From contig CACJOU010000002.1 of NCBI GenBank assembly GCA_902595145.1, positions 1-64,000 of the forward strand: a stretch of DNA of 64,000 nucleotides. Direction: 5' to 3'. Of the stretch, positions 1 through 7,665 are shown one piece after another; within the stretch, counting starts at the first letter, position 1; each line of letters opens with the position of its first letter. Source of the stretch: an uncultured SAR116 cluster alpha proteobacterium (GTDB lineage Bacteria; Pseudomonadota; Alphaproteobacteria; Puniceispirillales; Marisalimonadaceae). The position numbers and the translations under genes are program-made. The notes beneath the pieces were generated by a model that searched no databases, was not told the DNA's origin, and saw only the letters and a program-made list of their open reading frames with translations.

Positions 1-288
1 GTTTTCCTTCATATAAGATACATGAATCCAAAGGTAATGGGAATCGCTCACGACTATCTTGCAGACAATCAACCTGCCAAAAACCCTAAAGGAAGATTAT
101 GGATGAACTCTTTTCATGTTTCTCCAGATAAAGGTTTGGGTGTTCATTGTTTTGATACGAAGGAAAATATGGAAAATTTCTTACCTTTAATGAAAGAGAG
201 AATAGAAAACTTTGCAACAAAGTTTGAATGTAAGTTTACTATAGAAACTGGAATATTAAGTCCTGAGTTAACAAAAAGTTTTGAATAA
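1..288 (+). CDS. small alpha/beta-barrel-like protein, 5' end outside window
   Basis: The reading frame is open from the first base, so the start lies upstream of the window. The first ATG inside is at 22, but the residues before it (VFLHIRY) match the N-terminus of the broken copy at 4070-4369 (VFLNVRY), which shows that the gene continues upstream. About 95 residues are visible, with no signal peptide or membrane segment. The shared core is SPDKGLG, then a charged helix, then IETGI near the end. The size and alternating pattern suggest a dimeric ferredoxin-like (ABM-type) barrel, but I do not recognise the family and the function is unknown. Confidence 0.6.
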   Translation, partial: VFLHIRYMNPKVMGIAHDYLADNQPAKNPKGRLWMNSFHVSPDKGLGVHCFDTKENMENFLPLMKERIENFATKFECKFTIETGILSPELTKSFE

Positions 289-300
289 CCTTACTATAAC

Positions 301-464
301 ACCCCATCTGCTGCACACCCCAACTATACATATGTATCCATCCCCCCATGTTCCATGTCCGGGGAGTTTTACACTTAATGTGATACATATAAGTGGGTAT
401 TAAAGAGAAGTATATTAATACACTTACATACCCACTTGTTCTGTACTAATAACAGTTAATTTAA
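301..464. repeat. non-coding interspersed repeat, copy A
   Basis: About 160 bp that recur, imperfectly but along the whole length, at 1687-1844. Shared blocks include CCCCATCTGCTGCACACCC, ACTATACATAT, CCCCCATGT, ATACATATAAGTG, ATACCCACTT, CTGTACT and ACAGTTAATTTA. Copy A contains a perfect 10 bp inverted repeat, AAGTGGGTAT at 391-400 and ATACCCACTT at 428-437. This repeat accounts for most of the gene-free stretch 289-590. The two copies flank the CBS gene and the small membrane protein gene. Function unknown. Confidence 0.75.
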
Positions 465-466
465 TT

Positions 467-490
467 GATGCACAAACTGATGCACAAAAA
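467..490. repeat. two tandem copies of a 12-base unit
   Basis: TGATGCACAAAC is followed directly by TGATGCACAAAA, just downstream of repeat copy A and upstream of the CBS gene. The corresponding place after copy B (1845 onward) does not show it. The meaning is unknown; it could be a protein-binding site or slippage product. Confidence 0.5.
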
Positions 491-590
491 AGTTCCTATT
501 TTTGAAAATACTCTAAATCATTAAAAGTTTAACTTGTTTATTAAATCCTATTGCTTTAATGGTTAAACTGGATTGAGGAGTTATTTCTAT

Positions 591-1124
591 ATGGAAATGC
601 GTAAAGGTGGTCGTCTTATAGATAGACCTGAATTTAAAACTAAACCTCAACCAGTTACATTTTTAGCTAAAGATAAAGTATTAAAAGCAATTGAGGTTAT
701 GGCTGAAAAAAATTATGGGTCAGTTGTTATAGTCGATAGTAAAGATAAAGTGGTTGGTATCGTAACAGAAAGAGACATTGTTAAAAAACTTGTCAAAAAT
801 AATATGTCACCTAAAACAACTAAATTAGAGGATATTATGACACCAAATCCAAGGGTGGCAAACGAAAATGATGATGTCCTTGATTGGTTGCGGATAATGT
901 CAAATGACAGATTTAGAAGATTACCAGTTGTCGATGCAGATGGAAAAATCAAAGTTATCTTTACTCAAGGTGATTTTGTTTCATATACTTGGCCAGATTT
1001 AATTTACCAAGCATCTCAACTTGCAAAAGCTTCTTTTATGAAAGGTTTTTCTCTTAATACTCTTTTAATAATGATGCTAGTTTATGGAATAGCATTAATA
1101 GCAGCTATGAAAGCAATCTTGTAA
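591..1124 (+). CDS. CBS-pair protein with C-terminal membrane anchor
   Basis: About 177 residues. Two CBS motifs occupy roughly residues 25-140; typical blocks are GSVVIVD, GIVTERDIV, IMTPNP and RRLPVVDADG. A hydrophobic helix at the C-terminus (about 150-172) would anchor it to the membrane. CBS pairs bind adenosine nucleotides and usually regulate a partner; none is evident nearby. The frame is open from a TTG at 573, but AGGAG at 576-580 lies 10 bases before ATG 591, so I choose 591 (ATG 597 is also possible). It is flanked by the two repeat copies, together with the next gene. Confidence 0.85.
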   Translation: MEMRKGGRLIDRPEFKTKPQPVTFLAKDKVLKAIEVMAEKNYGSVVIVDSKDKVVGIVTERDIVKKLVKNNMSPKTTKLEDIMTPNPRVANENDDVLDWLRIMSNDRFRRLPVVDADGKIKVIFTQGDFVSYTWPDLIYQASQLAKASFMKGFSLNTLLIMMLVYGIALIAAMKAIL

Positions 1125-1201
1125 ATAGATAATTATTTTGATGTTGGCATTAGATAATCCTATAAATTTTTTATATTAAAATGTAAGTATTTGTAGAACT
1201 C

Positions 1202-1459
1202 TTAAATTTTGAAAAATTTAGACCAAATTTCTAAAATAAAAACATATATGCCATAACCATATAAACTCCAAACACAAAGCTTAAGCATCTTATTTAAAAC
1301 ATCATCTGAAGTATAAACCCATTGATGATATTTTTTTTCTAATCCAAAACTCAAATTTTTTCTTTTCCATAACAGGAACCAATAAGGAACATTTAGTAAA
1401 ATGTAAAAACAAACGGCAATGGTTATTAAACCTAAACCTAAAATTATCCCAGTACTCAT
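1202..1459 (-). CDS. small membrane protein, unknown
   Basis: 85 residues with an N-terminal hydrophobic helix (about 5-30, containing NVPYWFLLW) and a second near the C-terminus (about 62-80), separated by a charged loop. No recognised motif. It runs opposite to the upstream CBS gene and shares no operon. Its reality rests on the hydrophobic pattern, ATG start and lack of a competing gene, so confidence is moderate. Confidence 0.5.
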   Translation of the reverse strand: MSTGIILGLGLITIAVCFYILLNVPYWFLLWKRKNLSFGLEKKYHQWVYTSDDVLNKMLKLCVWSLYGYGIYVFILEIWSKFFKI

Positions 1460-1686
1460 TTTTTAAATTCACTCATAGTTAATCTTATAACTGTATTATT
1501 TGTCCACTCAATAAAGTATTGTAGGTAAAAACAAAATAAATAAACCCATTAAAATTAATTCTAACCTAGTCATCTATATCTTACATTAAATAAATATGAA
1601 TATTTGAGCCATTTTCAATACGCACTAAATTTATATTAATTTGTAATTTAGTTTAATTATAAATAAATAATTTTGAATAAAATTCC

Positions 1687-1844
1687 ACCCCATCTGCTGC
1701 ACACCCTAACTATACATATCTAGCCATACCCCCATGTCCCATGCACATGATTACACTTTAAGCTATACATATAAGTGTTATTATAGTTAGGTATATTTAT
1801 ACATATCAATACCCACTTACTCTGTACTGGTGACAGTTAATTTA
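1687..1844. repeat. non-coding interspersed repeat, copy B
   Basis: Second copy of the element at 301-464, in the same orientation. The 10 bp inverted repeat that is perfect in copy A is degraded here (AAGTGTTATT against AATACCCACTT). The start (CCCATCTGCTGCACACCCTAAC) and end (CTGTACTGGTGACAGTTAATTTAG) are the best conserved parts. It sits in the 694-base gene-free gap 1460-2153, whose first part (1460-1680) shows only AT-rich sequence. Confidence 0.75.
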
Positions 1845-1878
1845 GATGTAAAACAAAGTGAGAAACATATCGTGCGTA

Positions 1879-1906
1879 TTGACAATGTCATACGTATGGA
1901 TATTTT
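1879..1906 (+). promoter_or_regulatory. sigma-70-like promoter for a candidate small RNA
   Basis: A perfect -35 hexamer TTGACA (1879-1884), a 16-base spacer and TATTTT (1901-1906) as a 4-of-6 match to the -10 box. Transcription would begin near 1913, before a folded, non-coding stretch. The -35 overlaps a near-palindrome (CGTATTGAC AAT GTCATACG) that could be an operator. No sizeable reading frame starts here until the TTG at 2154. Confidence 0.45.
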
Positions 1907-1912
1907 AAGCTA

Positions 1913-2040
1913 TAGTTAGAATGTAATTAGCTATGGTGCATTTCATAGGAATGGAACTCTCTCAGAGCGCACCATTTCATGTGACCTAGTTGCTATAAGC
2001 AGTTGATTTGCAAGCATATTTTGTAATATGTGCTTGGAGG
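1913..2040 (+). ncRNA. candidate structured small RNA
   Basis: Downstream of the promoter-like sequence at 1879-1906. Visible pairings: TGGTGC (1934-1939) with GCACCA (1969-1974), enclosing CTCT-ctc-AGAG (1957-1967); then CAAGCA-TATT (2011-2020), loop TTGT, and AATA-tg-TGCTTG (2025-2036) with a two-base bulge. The stretch is richer in G and C than its surroundings and has no reading frame of note. I do not recognise it as 6S, SRP, tmRNA or RNase P RNA, and see no clear T-tract terminator. It could instead be the 5' leader of the gene at 2154. Confidence 0.35.
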
Positions 2041-2153
2041 GCAGATCATTTAGAGGTTTAAAAAATTATAAATTTGTAAATTATGTAATCATAATTGGAC
2101 TTTACCTTTCTATATTGTTTTGATAATGAAGTTATACATAAAGGAATAAAATA

Positions 2154-2993
2154 TTGAATAAAAATTTAATATTAAAAACTGCCTCGGATGTAAATTTATC
2201 TGTTAAAAGCAATAGCGACTTAAATGAAATTTTTAAAAAAGTTGATAAATTTAAACCCGATAATAATAATGAATTTTTAAAACTAAGTGAAGACGAAACT
2301 GATTTATTGAAAACTACTCAAGTAGATTTAAATCAATTAAAAAAAATAAAAATGATAATAAAAATTTTGAGATTAGGTGTAAAGATATCCAATTTTGAAG
2401 ATTTGAAAACGTTAAAAGATAAAAAAATTGAAAGTTTAATAGATTTAAATGAAAAAAGTTTATCAAAAATTCAAGAAATTTATATTTTAATTGATAATCA
2501 AAATGAAATCTTAAATCTTTTAAAAAATAAGGATAATAAATCAATTGTTGAACATTACAAATTGATGCCACCAACAACTTTTTTTATATTATTTTATTTA
2601 GGATTTATTATTTTATCCATAATTACATCATATTTAGGTTTTTCTTATTTATTCTTGAAAGATAAATATAGCTTTTTCACTGAAACATCTGCATTTTGGA
2701 CAATGCTTACAGGTGGATTGATTTTCATTATTTCAATATACTATTTTTTTCTAAATATTTTTATAAAAATAAAACAGATTAAAGATAAAGATAAAATAAT
2801 TGACGAATTAGCTTCTAACTATTTTGATAGAAGAGAAAACAAAACTAATCGAAATATTTTTAAATTAAGAAAAAAACTATTTGAAATTGAAAGGAAATCT
2901 ATAAGAGATGCATCTATATCAAAATTAAAACAATTTCTTACAGAAGAAAATAATTTATTAAGTTCTTTAAGAAAAAATTTTACTTTACAATAA
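2154..2993 (+). CDS. two-helix membrane protein with coiled-coil flanks, unknown
   Basis: 279 residues, very rich in Lys, Asn, Ile and Leu. An N-terminal cytosolic-looking helical part (1-130) is followed by two membrane helices (about 135-162 and 182-205) and a charged, coiled-coil-like C-terminal part. The start is TTG at 2154, supported by AAGGA at 2141-2145 eight bases upstream. The codon use is even more AT-biased than in neighbouring genes, which may mean transfer. No family recognised; isolated from both neighbours. Confidence 0.65.
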   Translation: MNKNLILKTASDVNLSVKSNSDLNEIFKKVDKFKPDNNNEFLKLSEDETDLLKTTQVDLNQLKKIKMIIKILRLGVKISNFEDLKTLKDKKIESLIDLNEKSLSKIQEIYILIDNQNEILNLLKNKDNKSIVEHYKLMPPTTFFILFYLGFIILSIITSYLGFSYLFLKDKYSFFTETSAFWTMLTGGLIFIISIYYFFLNIFIKIKQIKDKDKIIDELASNYFDRRENKTNRNIFKLRKKLFEIERKSIRDASISKLKQFLTEENNLLSSLRKNFTLQ

Positions 2994-3103
2994 TAATGAT
3001 TTTTTATTGGACATAAAATATAATAATCTAAAACTTTGAGAAAAAAGTTAAGCTAGAAATAATTTTTTAGTTCATTGTACACTTTGTTTGTAGCGATTTA
3101 ATT

Positions 3104-3517
3104 ATGAAGAGTTATATGAATATTAGGATACTTAGAGACATTTTTATTTTTTGTCTTTCAGTCTGGGCAACTTTGACAATTGTATCATTCTACTTTGATG
3201 TATACATTCTTTTTCCTTTTACATTAGTCGAAAATAATGAAGTACCATATGAAAACTTGATTGCAATTAGGCTTGCAATATTTGCTACTTTTGCATTTTA
3301 TGGGTTAATGCATTTGTTGCATGGAAGTAAAGAAGTGTATCCAGTTCACTTTTTAAAAACTTTTCTATTTATGCTTTCAATTATGGGATTGACTGTCTTT
3401 ATTAAAACAAATGAAGAAGTTTCTTTGAAACAATGGTTAATTATTTTGTTTTTTTTCTGTATAGCAATAATTCTTCATATGTCGACTAGTTCAAAAATCA
3501 GACGTTTTGGCAAATAA
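3104..3517 (+). CDS. four-helix membrane protein, unknown
   Basis: 137 residues with four hydrophobic segments (about 10-32, 52-70, 82-100 and 110-128) joined by short loops, and a basic C-terminus (SSKIRRFGK). The start is ATG 3104; ATG 3116 is an alternative with GAAGAG six bases upstream. Its stop overlaps the next start by one base (TAATG), so the two genes are likely translated together. No family recognised. Confidence 0.6.
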   Translation: MKSYMNIRILRDIFIFCLSVWATLTIVSFYFDVYILFPFTLVENNEVPYENLIAIRLAIFATFAFYGLMHLLHGSKEVYPVHFLKTFLFMLSIMGLTVFIKTNEEVSLKQWLIILFFFCIAIILHMSTSSKIRRFGK

Positions 3518-3963
3518 TGATTAAAATATTTTCATTTATATTATTTGTAATAATTTCTAATAACTCAATTGCAACCATTTCAGGTAAAACATTAATTTGT
3601 GATAAAGATAAAAGGGGATATAATTTTATAACTAGCGATAAAGTTGAAGTCTATAGCATCAATTTTGATGAACTAAATATAATTTCTATCAATCATTCAT
3701 ATGAACTAGCTGAAAATGCAATATTTATTCGACGACCTCTAAAGGAATTTAATAAAGACAAAATAATAAAACCTATTGGATGGATATTCAGGAGAAATCT
3801 TGACTATGTATCACTAGATTTTATAGATGGGGACTGGAGAAGAAAATTTTTATGGAGTTGTGAAATTACCTCATCTAAGGGGTTAGAGACAAGATTAAAA
3901 AATAAACTAAATAAATTAATTGAACCTAGTAAAAAAAAACTTAACACCCTATTCAATGATTAA
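3517..3963 (+). CDS. small secreted protein, unknown
   Basis: 148 residues. A signal-peptide-like N-terminus (about 1-20) is followed by GKTLICD, a mixed beta-rich domain and a WSCE motif near residue 115, so the mature protein has two cysteines that could form a disulphide. A basic tail (LKNKLNKLIEPSKKKL) ends it. It is coupled to the upstream membrane protein by a one-base overlap. It likely acts in the periplasm; the function is unknown. Confidence 0.6.
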   Translation: MIKIFSFILFVIISNNSIATISGKTLICDKDKRGYNFITSDKVEVYSINFDELNIISINHSYELAENAIFIRRPLKEFNKDKIIKPIGWIFRRNLDYVSLDFIDGDWRRKFLWSCEITSSKGLETRLKNKLNKLIEPSKKKLNTLFND

Positions 3964-4069
3964 TTAACTTTTTAAACTGAGTGTGTAGAAATTTCATATG
4001 CATATCAAAATAATTTTCATCATTGATTATGTTTAACCTTTGTGATTAATTTATAGAGGGAGTATTCAA

Positions 4070-4369
4070 ATGTTTTGTGTATTTTTAAATGTTAGATATT
4101 CTAATCCTAAATTAATGCATGTTGGTCATTAATATGTAGCATCAAATTTTGACTCTTCAACTTTAAAAGGTTTAGTTGCTGTTGACGCATATCACATATC
4201 TCCTGATAAAGGACTTGGTATCTTTACTTTTAATAACCAGGTTAATCTTGAAAAGCACATTCATGTTTTAAAAGATTTTTTTAAAGACTATGAGGATAGA
4301 TTATCATGTAAGGCAAGTATTGAAACTGGCATAGTTAATGGAGAGTTAGATTATAAAGCTAATAAATAA
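4070..4369 (+). pseudogene. broken copy of the small barrel-like protein at 1-288
   Basis: The frame from ATG 4070 to TAA 4367 has 100 codons and is interrupted only by TAA at 4130-4132 (codon 21). On both sides of that stop the translation matches the product at 1-288: VFLNVRYSNPK before it, then HISPDKGLG and SIETGI after it. At the stop the intact copy has Asp (HDY against H-stop-Y). A reasonable ribosome site (AGAGGGAG) precedes the ATG. The good conservation after the stop means that the damage is recent, or that a shorter product starts internally. Confidence 0.7.
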
Positions 4370-4446
4370 GGCTTAAATGTTTATTTTACTTAACATTTAA
4401 AATTATATGTTATAGCATATAAATTATTTTTTTAGAGAATTTATAG

Positions 4447-4809
4447 ATGTCCAAAGTTTTAATACATATCCATAGTGGCCCAGAATTAAAAAACAAGGCT
4501 ACACTTGGAATGTTAGTCGCTCTTACGGCTTTTAAAAAAGGTGATGAAGTTAATATGTTTTTGGCTGCAGATGGTACACATTTATTAAATGTTAAAAGTG
4601 AAGGTGAAGTAGTCGGACAAGGAACAGGCGATTTAAAAAATCACTTAGATGAACTTAAAGAAAATAACATTAAATTATACGTTTCTGGAATGTCAGCTAA
4701 AGCAAGAGGATATGATGACAGTTTATTAAATGGTTTTAATGCAGAGTTTTCTATGCCTGATAAACTTTTAGAACTAACTAAAGAGAGTGATGCTATTCTT
4801 TGTTATTAA
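4447..4809 (+). CDS. DsrE-family protein
   Basis: 120 residues with the DsrE/DsrF/YchN-like fold pattern: an N-terminal strand (KVLIHIHSGPE), a helix with an Ala-rich stretch, EVNMFLAADG, a middle helix, LYVSGMSAKARGY and a C-terminal DAILCY. Family members are small cytosolic proteins of sulfur relay or related roles; the conserved cysteine of true sulfur carriers is not evident in the middle of the protein, and only one cysteine, at the end, is seen. It stands alone between two broken genes. The family call is good; the exact role is unknown. Confidence 0.75.
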   Translation: MSKVLIHIHSGPELKNKATLGMLVALTAFKKGDEVNMFLAADGTHLLNVKSEGEVVGQGTGDLKNHLDELKENNIKLYVSGMSAKARGYDDSLLNGFNAEFSMPDKLLELTKESDAILCY

Positions 4810-4838
4810 GTTTAAAGAATAACAGTTTTTACTAGTTT

Positions 4839-5117
4839 ATGTCTTTCATTGAATTTGAAGAGAATGCAATTAATAAAGGTTATAGCCCACCAATTTAAAA
4901 AGAATGGGCAATAAATCATTTAAATGAGACCCACTCTCATGATAAAGATCTTTTTTTATTAATTCAATCTGGGGAAATGGAAATAGGTATAAAGAAAAAT
5001 ACAGATTTTCATATTACAACTCTTCTTCAAGGTGACACTATGGAAGTTTTTGCTGGAACGGAGCATTATGAAAAAGCTGGTAAAGGTGGTGTAATTTTTC
5101 TAGTTGCTAAAAAATAG
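4839..5117 (+). pseudogene. broken small cupin protein
   Basis: The frame from ATG 4839 to TAG 5115 has 93 codons and one in-frame TAA at 4896-4898 (codon 20). After it comes a clear single-domain cupin: KEWAINHLNETHSHD, LIQSGEMEIGI, LLQGDTMEVFAGTEHYE and GVIFLVAKK. The part before the stop (FEENAINKGYSPPI) matches the start expected for this cupin group, so the original gene spanned the stop. It is the second gene within 800 bases to carry a TAA near codon 20. Confidence 0.7.
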
Positions 5118-5171
5118 TTTCAGCTTAAATTATTTGATTAATAAAACAAAAATTTAATCTAATATATTTAT

Positions 5172-6377
5172 ATGGATAAACGGCATTTTTTATTTTTAAA
5201 TATAGGTCATTTCCTTGACCATTTTTTTATTTTAATTTTTGCTACCGCAGCCGCATTATCATTAACTAATGAATGGCAGCTCTCTTATGCAGAATTGATA
5301 CCTTACTCTATGGCGGGTTTTATTGCATTTGGATTGTTTTCACTTCCATCTGGATGGCTTGCTGATAAGTGGAGTAGAGAAGGTATGATTTTTGTTTTTT
5401 TTATTGGTATTGGACTAACTTCTATTGGTGTGTCTACAGCAAAGTCACCTTTTGAAATTGCGGTTTGGTTATTTGCTGTTGGAATTTTTGCCTCAATTTA
5501 TCATCCAGTTGGATTAGCTTTAATTGCTAAGGGTGGAAAGAATATGGGAATGGACATTGCTGTTAATGGTATATGGGGTAATATGGGTGTTGGTTTTGCT
5601 GCATTTATTACTGGTATTATGATTGATCAAATAGGTTGGCGTTCTGCATTTTGGCTTCCAGGTGTTTTATCTATTTTAATTGGTGTTGCGTATTTTTTTA
5701 ATCAAAAGGAGAATATTCTTGTTAAATTTAAAGAAGATAAAATTGAGAATACTAAAAAAATTAATATTGAAAACACAACAAACTCTTATAAAATTCATAA
5801 TTTAATTTTTAGAGTTTCTATGGTTGTTTTTTTTACTACTGCTATTTCTAGCATAATTTTTCAAGGAACCACCTTTGCAATTCCAAAAATTTTTGAAGAA
5901 CGGCTTTCAGGGATTACATCTTCAGCTTCTATTCTTGGTTCTTTAGCATTGTTTGTTTTTGCCATTGCTTCTTTTGCTCAAATAATAGTTGGAAAGTTGC
6001 TTGACAAAATTGGTCCTAAAAAGGTTTTTTTAATAGTAGCTGTAATTCAATTAATTTTCTTTATGTTGTTTGTTGGCCAATATAATTGGGTAGCGTTATT
6101 TTTAGCATTAATGTTTATGCTGGGAGCATTTGGACAAATTCCAATTAATGATTATATGATTGGGAAAATGGCCAAATCTGATTTTAGAGCTAGGGTATAT
6201 GCTGTGAGATATGTAATTAGTTTTGCTGTATGGGTAGTTGTTGTCCCTTTAATATCTTTTGTCCACTTAAACTATGGATTTGATTATCTATTCTATATCT
6301 TAGCCATATGCGCCTTAAGTATATTTATTGCAGTTATAACTCTGCCTCAAAAACTTCCAACAACCTCTAATATTTAA
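5172..6377 (+). CDS. MFS transporter, fosmidomycin-resistance-like
   Basis: 401 residues with about 11-12 membrane helices. The N-terminus has GHFLDHFF, the histidine-containing first helix typical of the Fsr-like subgroup; then LPSGWLADKWSRE, the loop 2-3 signature of the major facilitator superfamily, and IYHPVGLALIAKGGK. A charged, Lys/Asn-rich central loop lies near residue 185. The likely role is proton-driven efflux of a small compound; the substrate is not readable. Start ATG 5172 has only a weak ribosome site. Confidence 0.8.
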   Translation: MDKRHFLFLNIGHFLDHFFILIFATAAALSLTNEWQLSYAELIPYSMAGFIAFGLFSLPSGWLADKWSREGMIFVFFIGIGLTSIGVSTAKSPFEIAVWLFAVGIFASIYHPVGLALIAKGGKNMGMDIAVNGIWGNMGVGFAAFITGIMIDQIGWRSAFWLPGVLSILIGVAYFFNQKENILVKFKEDKIENTKKINIENTTNSYKIHNLIFRVSMVVFFTTAISSIIFQGTTFAIPKIFEERLSGITSSASILGSLALFVFAIASFAQIIVGKLLDKIGPKKVFLIVAVIQLIFFMLFVGQYNWVALFLALMFMLGAFGQIPINDYMIGKMAKSDFRARVYAVRYVISFAVWVVVVPLISFVHLNYGFDYLFYILAICALSIFIAVITLPQKLPTTSNI

Positions 6378-6407
6378 TAGATTTTTAAACTTTATAGGGA
6401 TGTAAAT

Positions 6408-6725
6408 ATGGATAAATTGAAAGATGTCAATGTTGACAAATTAGCAAATATTTATTTTGAAGGTAATGTTATAAGTAGGAATGTTTTTTTTAAAGATGGT
6501 ACTAGAAAAACACTTGGAGTAATGTTACCTGGTAAATATGAATTTAATACTGAAGCAAAAGAACTTATTGAAATTATGTCTGGAAAACTAAATTTAAAAC
6601 TTCAAAATGATGACGAATGGAAATTGATAAAAGATGGAATGGATTTCAATATTCCTAAAAACTCATCTTTCCAAGTAGAGGTTTTAGAATTAGTTAACTA
6701 CATATGCTCATACTTTAATGATTAA
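6408..6725 (+). CDS. ppnP: pyrimidine/purine nucleoside phosphorylase (DUF1255)
   Basis: 105 residues of the compact cupin-like DUF1255 family, whose E. coli member PpnP splits nucleosides with phosphate. Matching blocks are LGVMLPGKYEF, IEIMSGKLNLKL, W (residue 67), FNIPKNSSFQVEV and the Tyr-Ile-Cys end. It lies 30 bases after the MFS gene, perhaps in one transcript, preceded by TAGGGATG. A role in nucleoside salvage is inferred from the family. Confidence 0.85.
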   Translation: MDKLKDVNVDKLANIYFEGNVISRNVFFKDGTRKTLGVMLPGKYEFNTEAKELIEIMSGKLNLKLQNDDEWKLIKDGMDFNIPKNSSFQVEVLELVNYICSYFND

Positions 6726-6761
6726 CATTCTTATTTTTATTAGTTTATTTTCAACACAATT

Positions 6762-6953
6762 TTAAATTGTACATGACATGTCTCGACCACAACATAACGG
6801 AGATTTAATCTTACCGTGACCATTTGGACATTTTGAAATTTGGACGTTTGACCCATTATCTAACTCTAACGTATCGTTTATTAGAGTTTCATCACATTTT
6901 CCACATGTTGCATTCACAGACATTCCACATTTATTGCATTCATAAGTTGCCAT
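6762..6953 (-). CDS. small zinc-ribbon protein
   Basis: 63 residues with several Cys pairs: CNKC at 6-9, CGKC at 17-20, a Cys near 42 and CC near 54. These fit one or two zinc ribbons. CPNGHGKI and PLCCGRDM are further recognisable blocks. Ribosome site AAGGAG precedes the ATG at 6953 (TTTAAAAAGGAGTTTAAGATG on the minus strand). The function is unknown; a metal- or nucleic-acid-binding role is likely. Confidence 0.7.
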   Translation of the reverse strand: MATYECNKCGMSVNATCGKCDETLINDTLELDNGSNVQISKCPNGHGKIKSPLCCGRDMSCTI

Positions 6954-7240
6954 CTTAAACTCCTTTAAAAAGTAGTTGAATAATTTTTATGTTAAATTTT
7001 TTTATAAAAAAATCAACTTATCAAATACTTTAAAATCAAATCCTGCGTAGTACAAAACTTGTTTTAAAACTTCTATTAAATCATTAACTATATAAATTAT
7101 TTTTTTTTACTATTAGTAAATTTTATAGTTGTTAACACTTTGCCTGGTTTATTGTATGATTGAATGATGGAGTATTCCTTGATGATCTTTTATGAGTGTT
7201 AGGAAAAAATTGCTTTAGAAATTTGTAAGTAAAAACAGAT

Positions 7241-7588
7241 ATGTTCATTGTTTTGAAAATTATAATAACTGCTTTAATTATAGTAATTATTACAGAAATA
7301 GCTAAGTTTAATGACAGAATAGGTGGCTTAATTGCTGCTTTACCGATAACAACGTTTTTGATTTTATTTTGGTTACATTATGAAAATAATTCGGTAGAAA
7401 AAATCTCTAATCATGTATCATATACTCTTTTATATGTGCTACCTACACTGCCAATGTTTCTTGTTTTTCCTTATATTATAAATAAATTTGGTTTTTACTG
7501 GTCAATTATAATTAGTGTGTTAATAACTACTTTTTTTATATTTTTAGTCCATTTTTTAACTAAAAAATATGGGTATAAGATTTTTTAA
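7241..7588 (+). CDS. DUF3147 family membrane protein
   Basis: 115 residues with four hydrophobic segments. LIIVIITEIAKFNDRIGG and AALPITTFLILFWLHYE match the conserved first half of the DUF3147 family of small inner-membrane proteins of unknown function. The 287 bases upstream (6954-7240) hold only AT-rich sequence with no gene that I can see. Start ATG 7241 has no strong ribosome site. Confidence 0.75.
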   Translation: MFIVLKIIITALIIVIITEIAKFNDRIGGLIAALPITTFLILFWLHYENNSVEKISNHVSYTLLYVLPTLPMFLVFPYIINKFGFYWSIIISVLITTFFIFLVHFLTKKYGYKIF

Positions 7589-7665
7589 AATTATTTTAAT
7601 GATAATCTGGGAGCATTAATGTAAAGAAACATCAATAGACCCAATTTTAAGGCATAAAGTAATAT

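Noticed and set aside
301-464. Repeat copy A as a coding remnant
   Set aside because: All frames contain stops and the two copies differ by indels that are not multiples of three.
467-490. The TGATGCACAAA tandem pair as a phage attachment core
   Set aside because: No integrase, tRNA end or second copy elsewhere in the window supports it; kept only as a short repeat.
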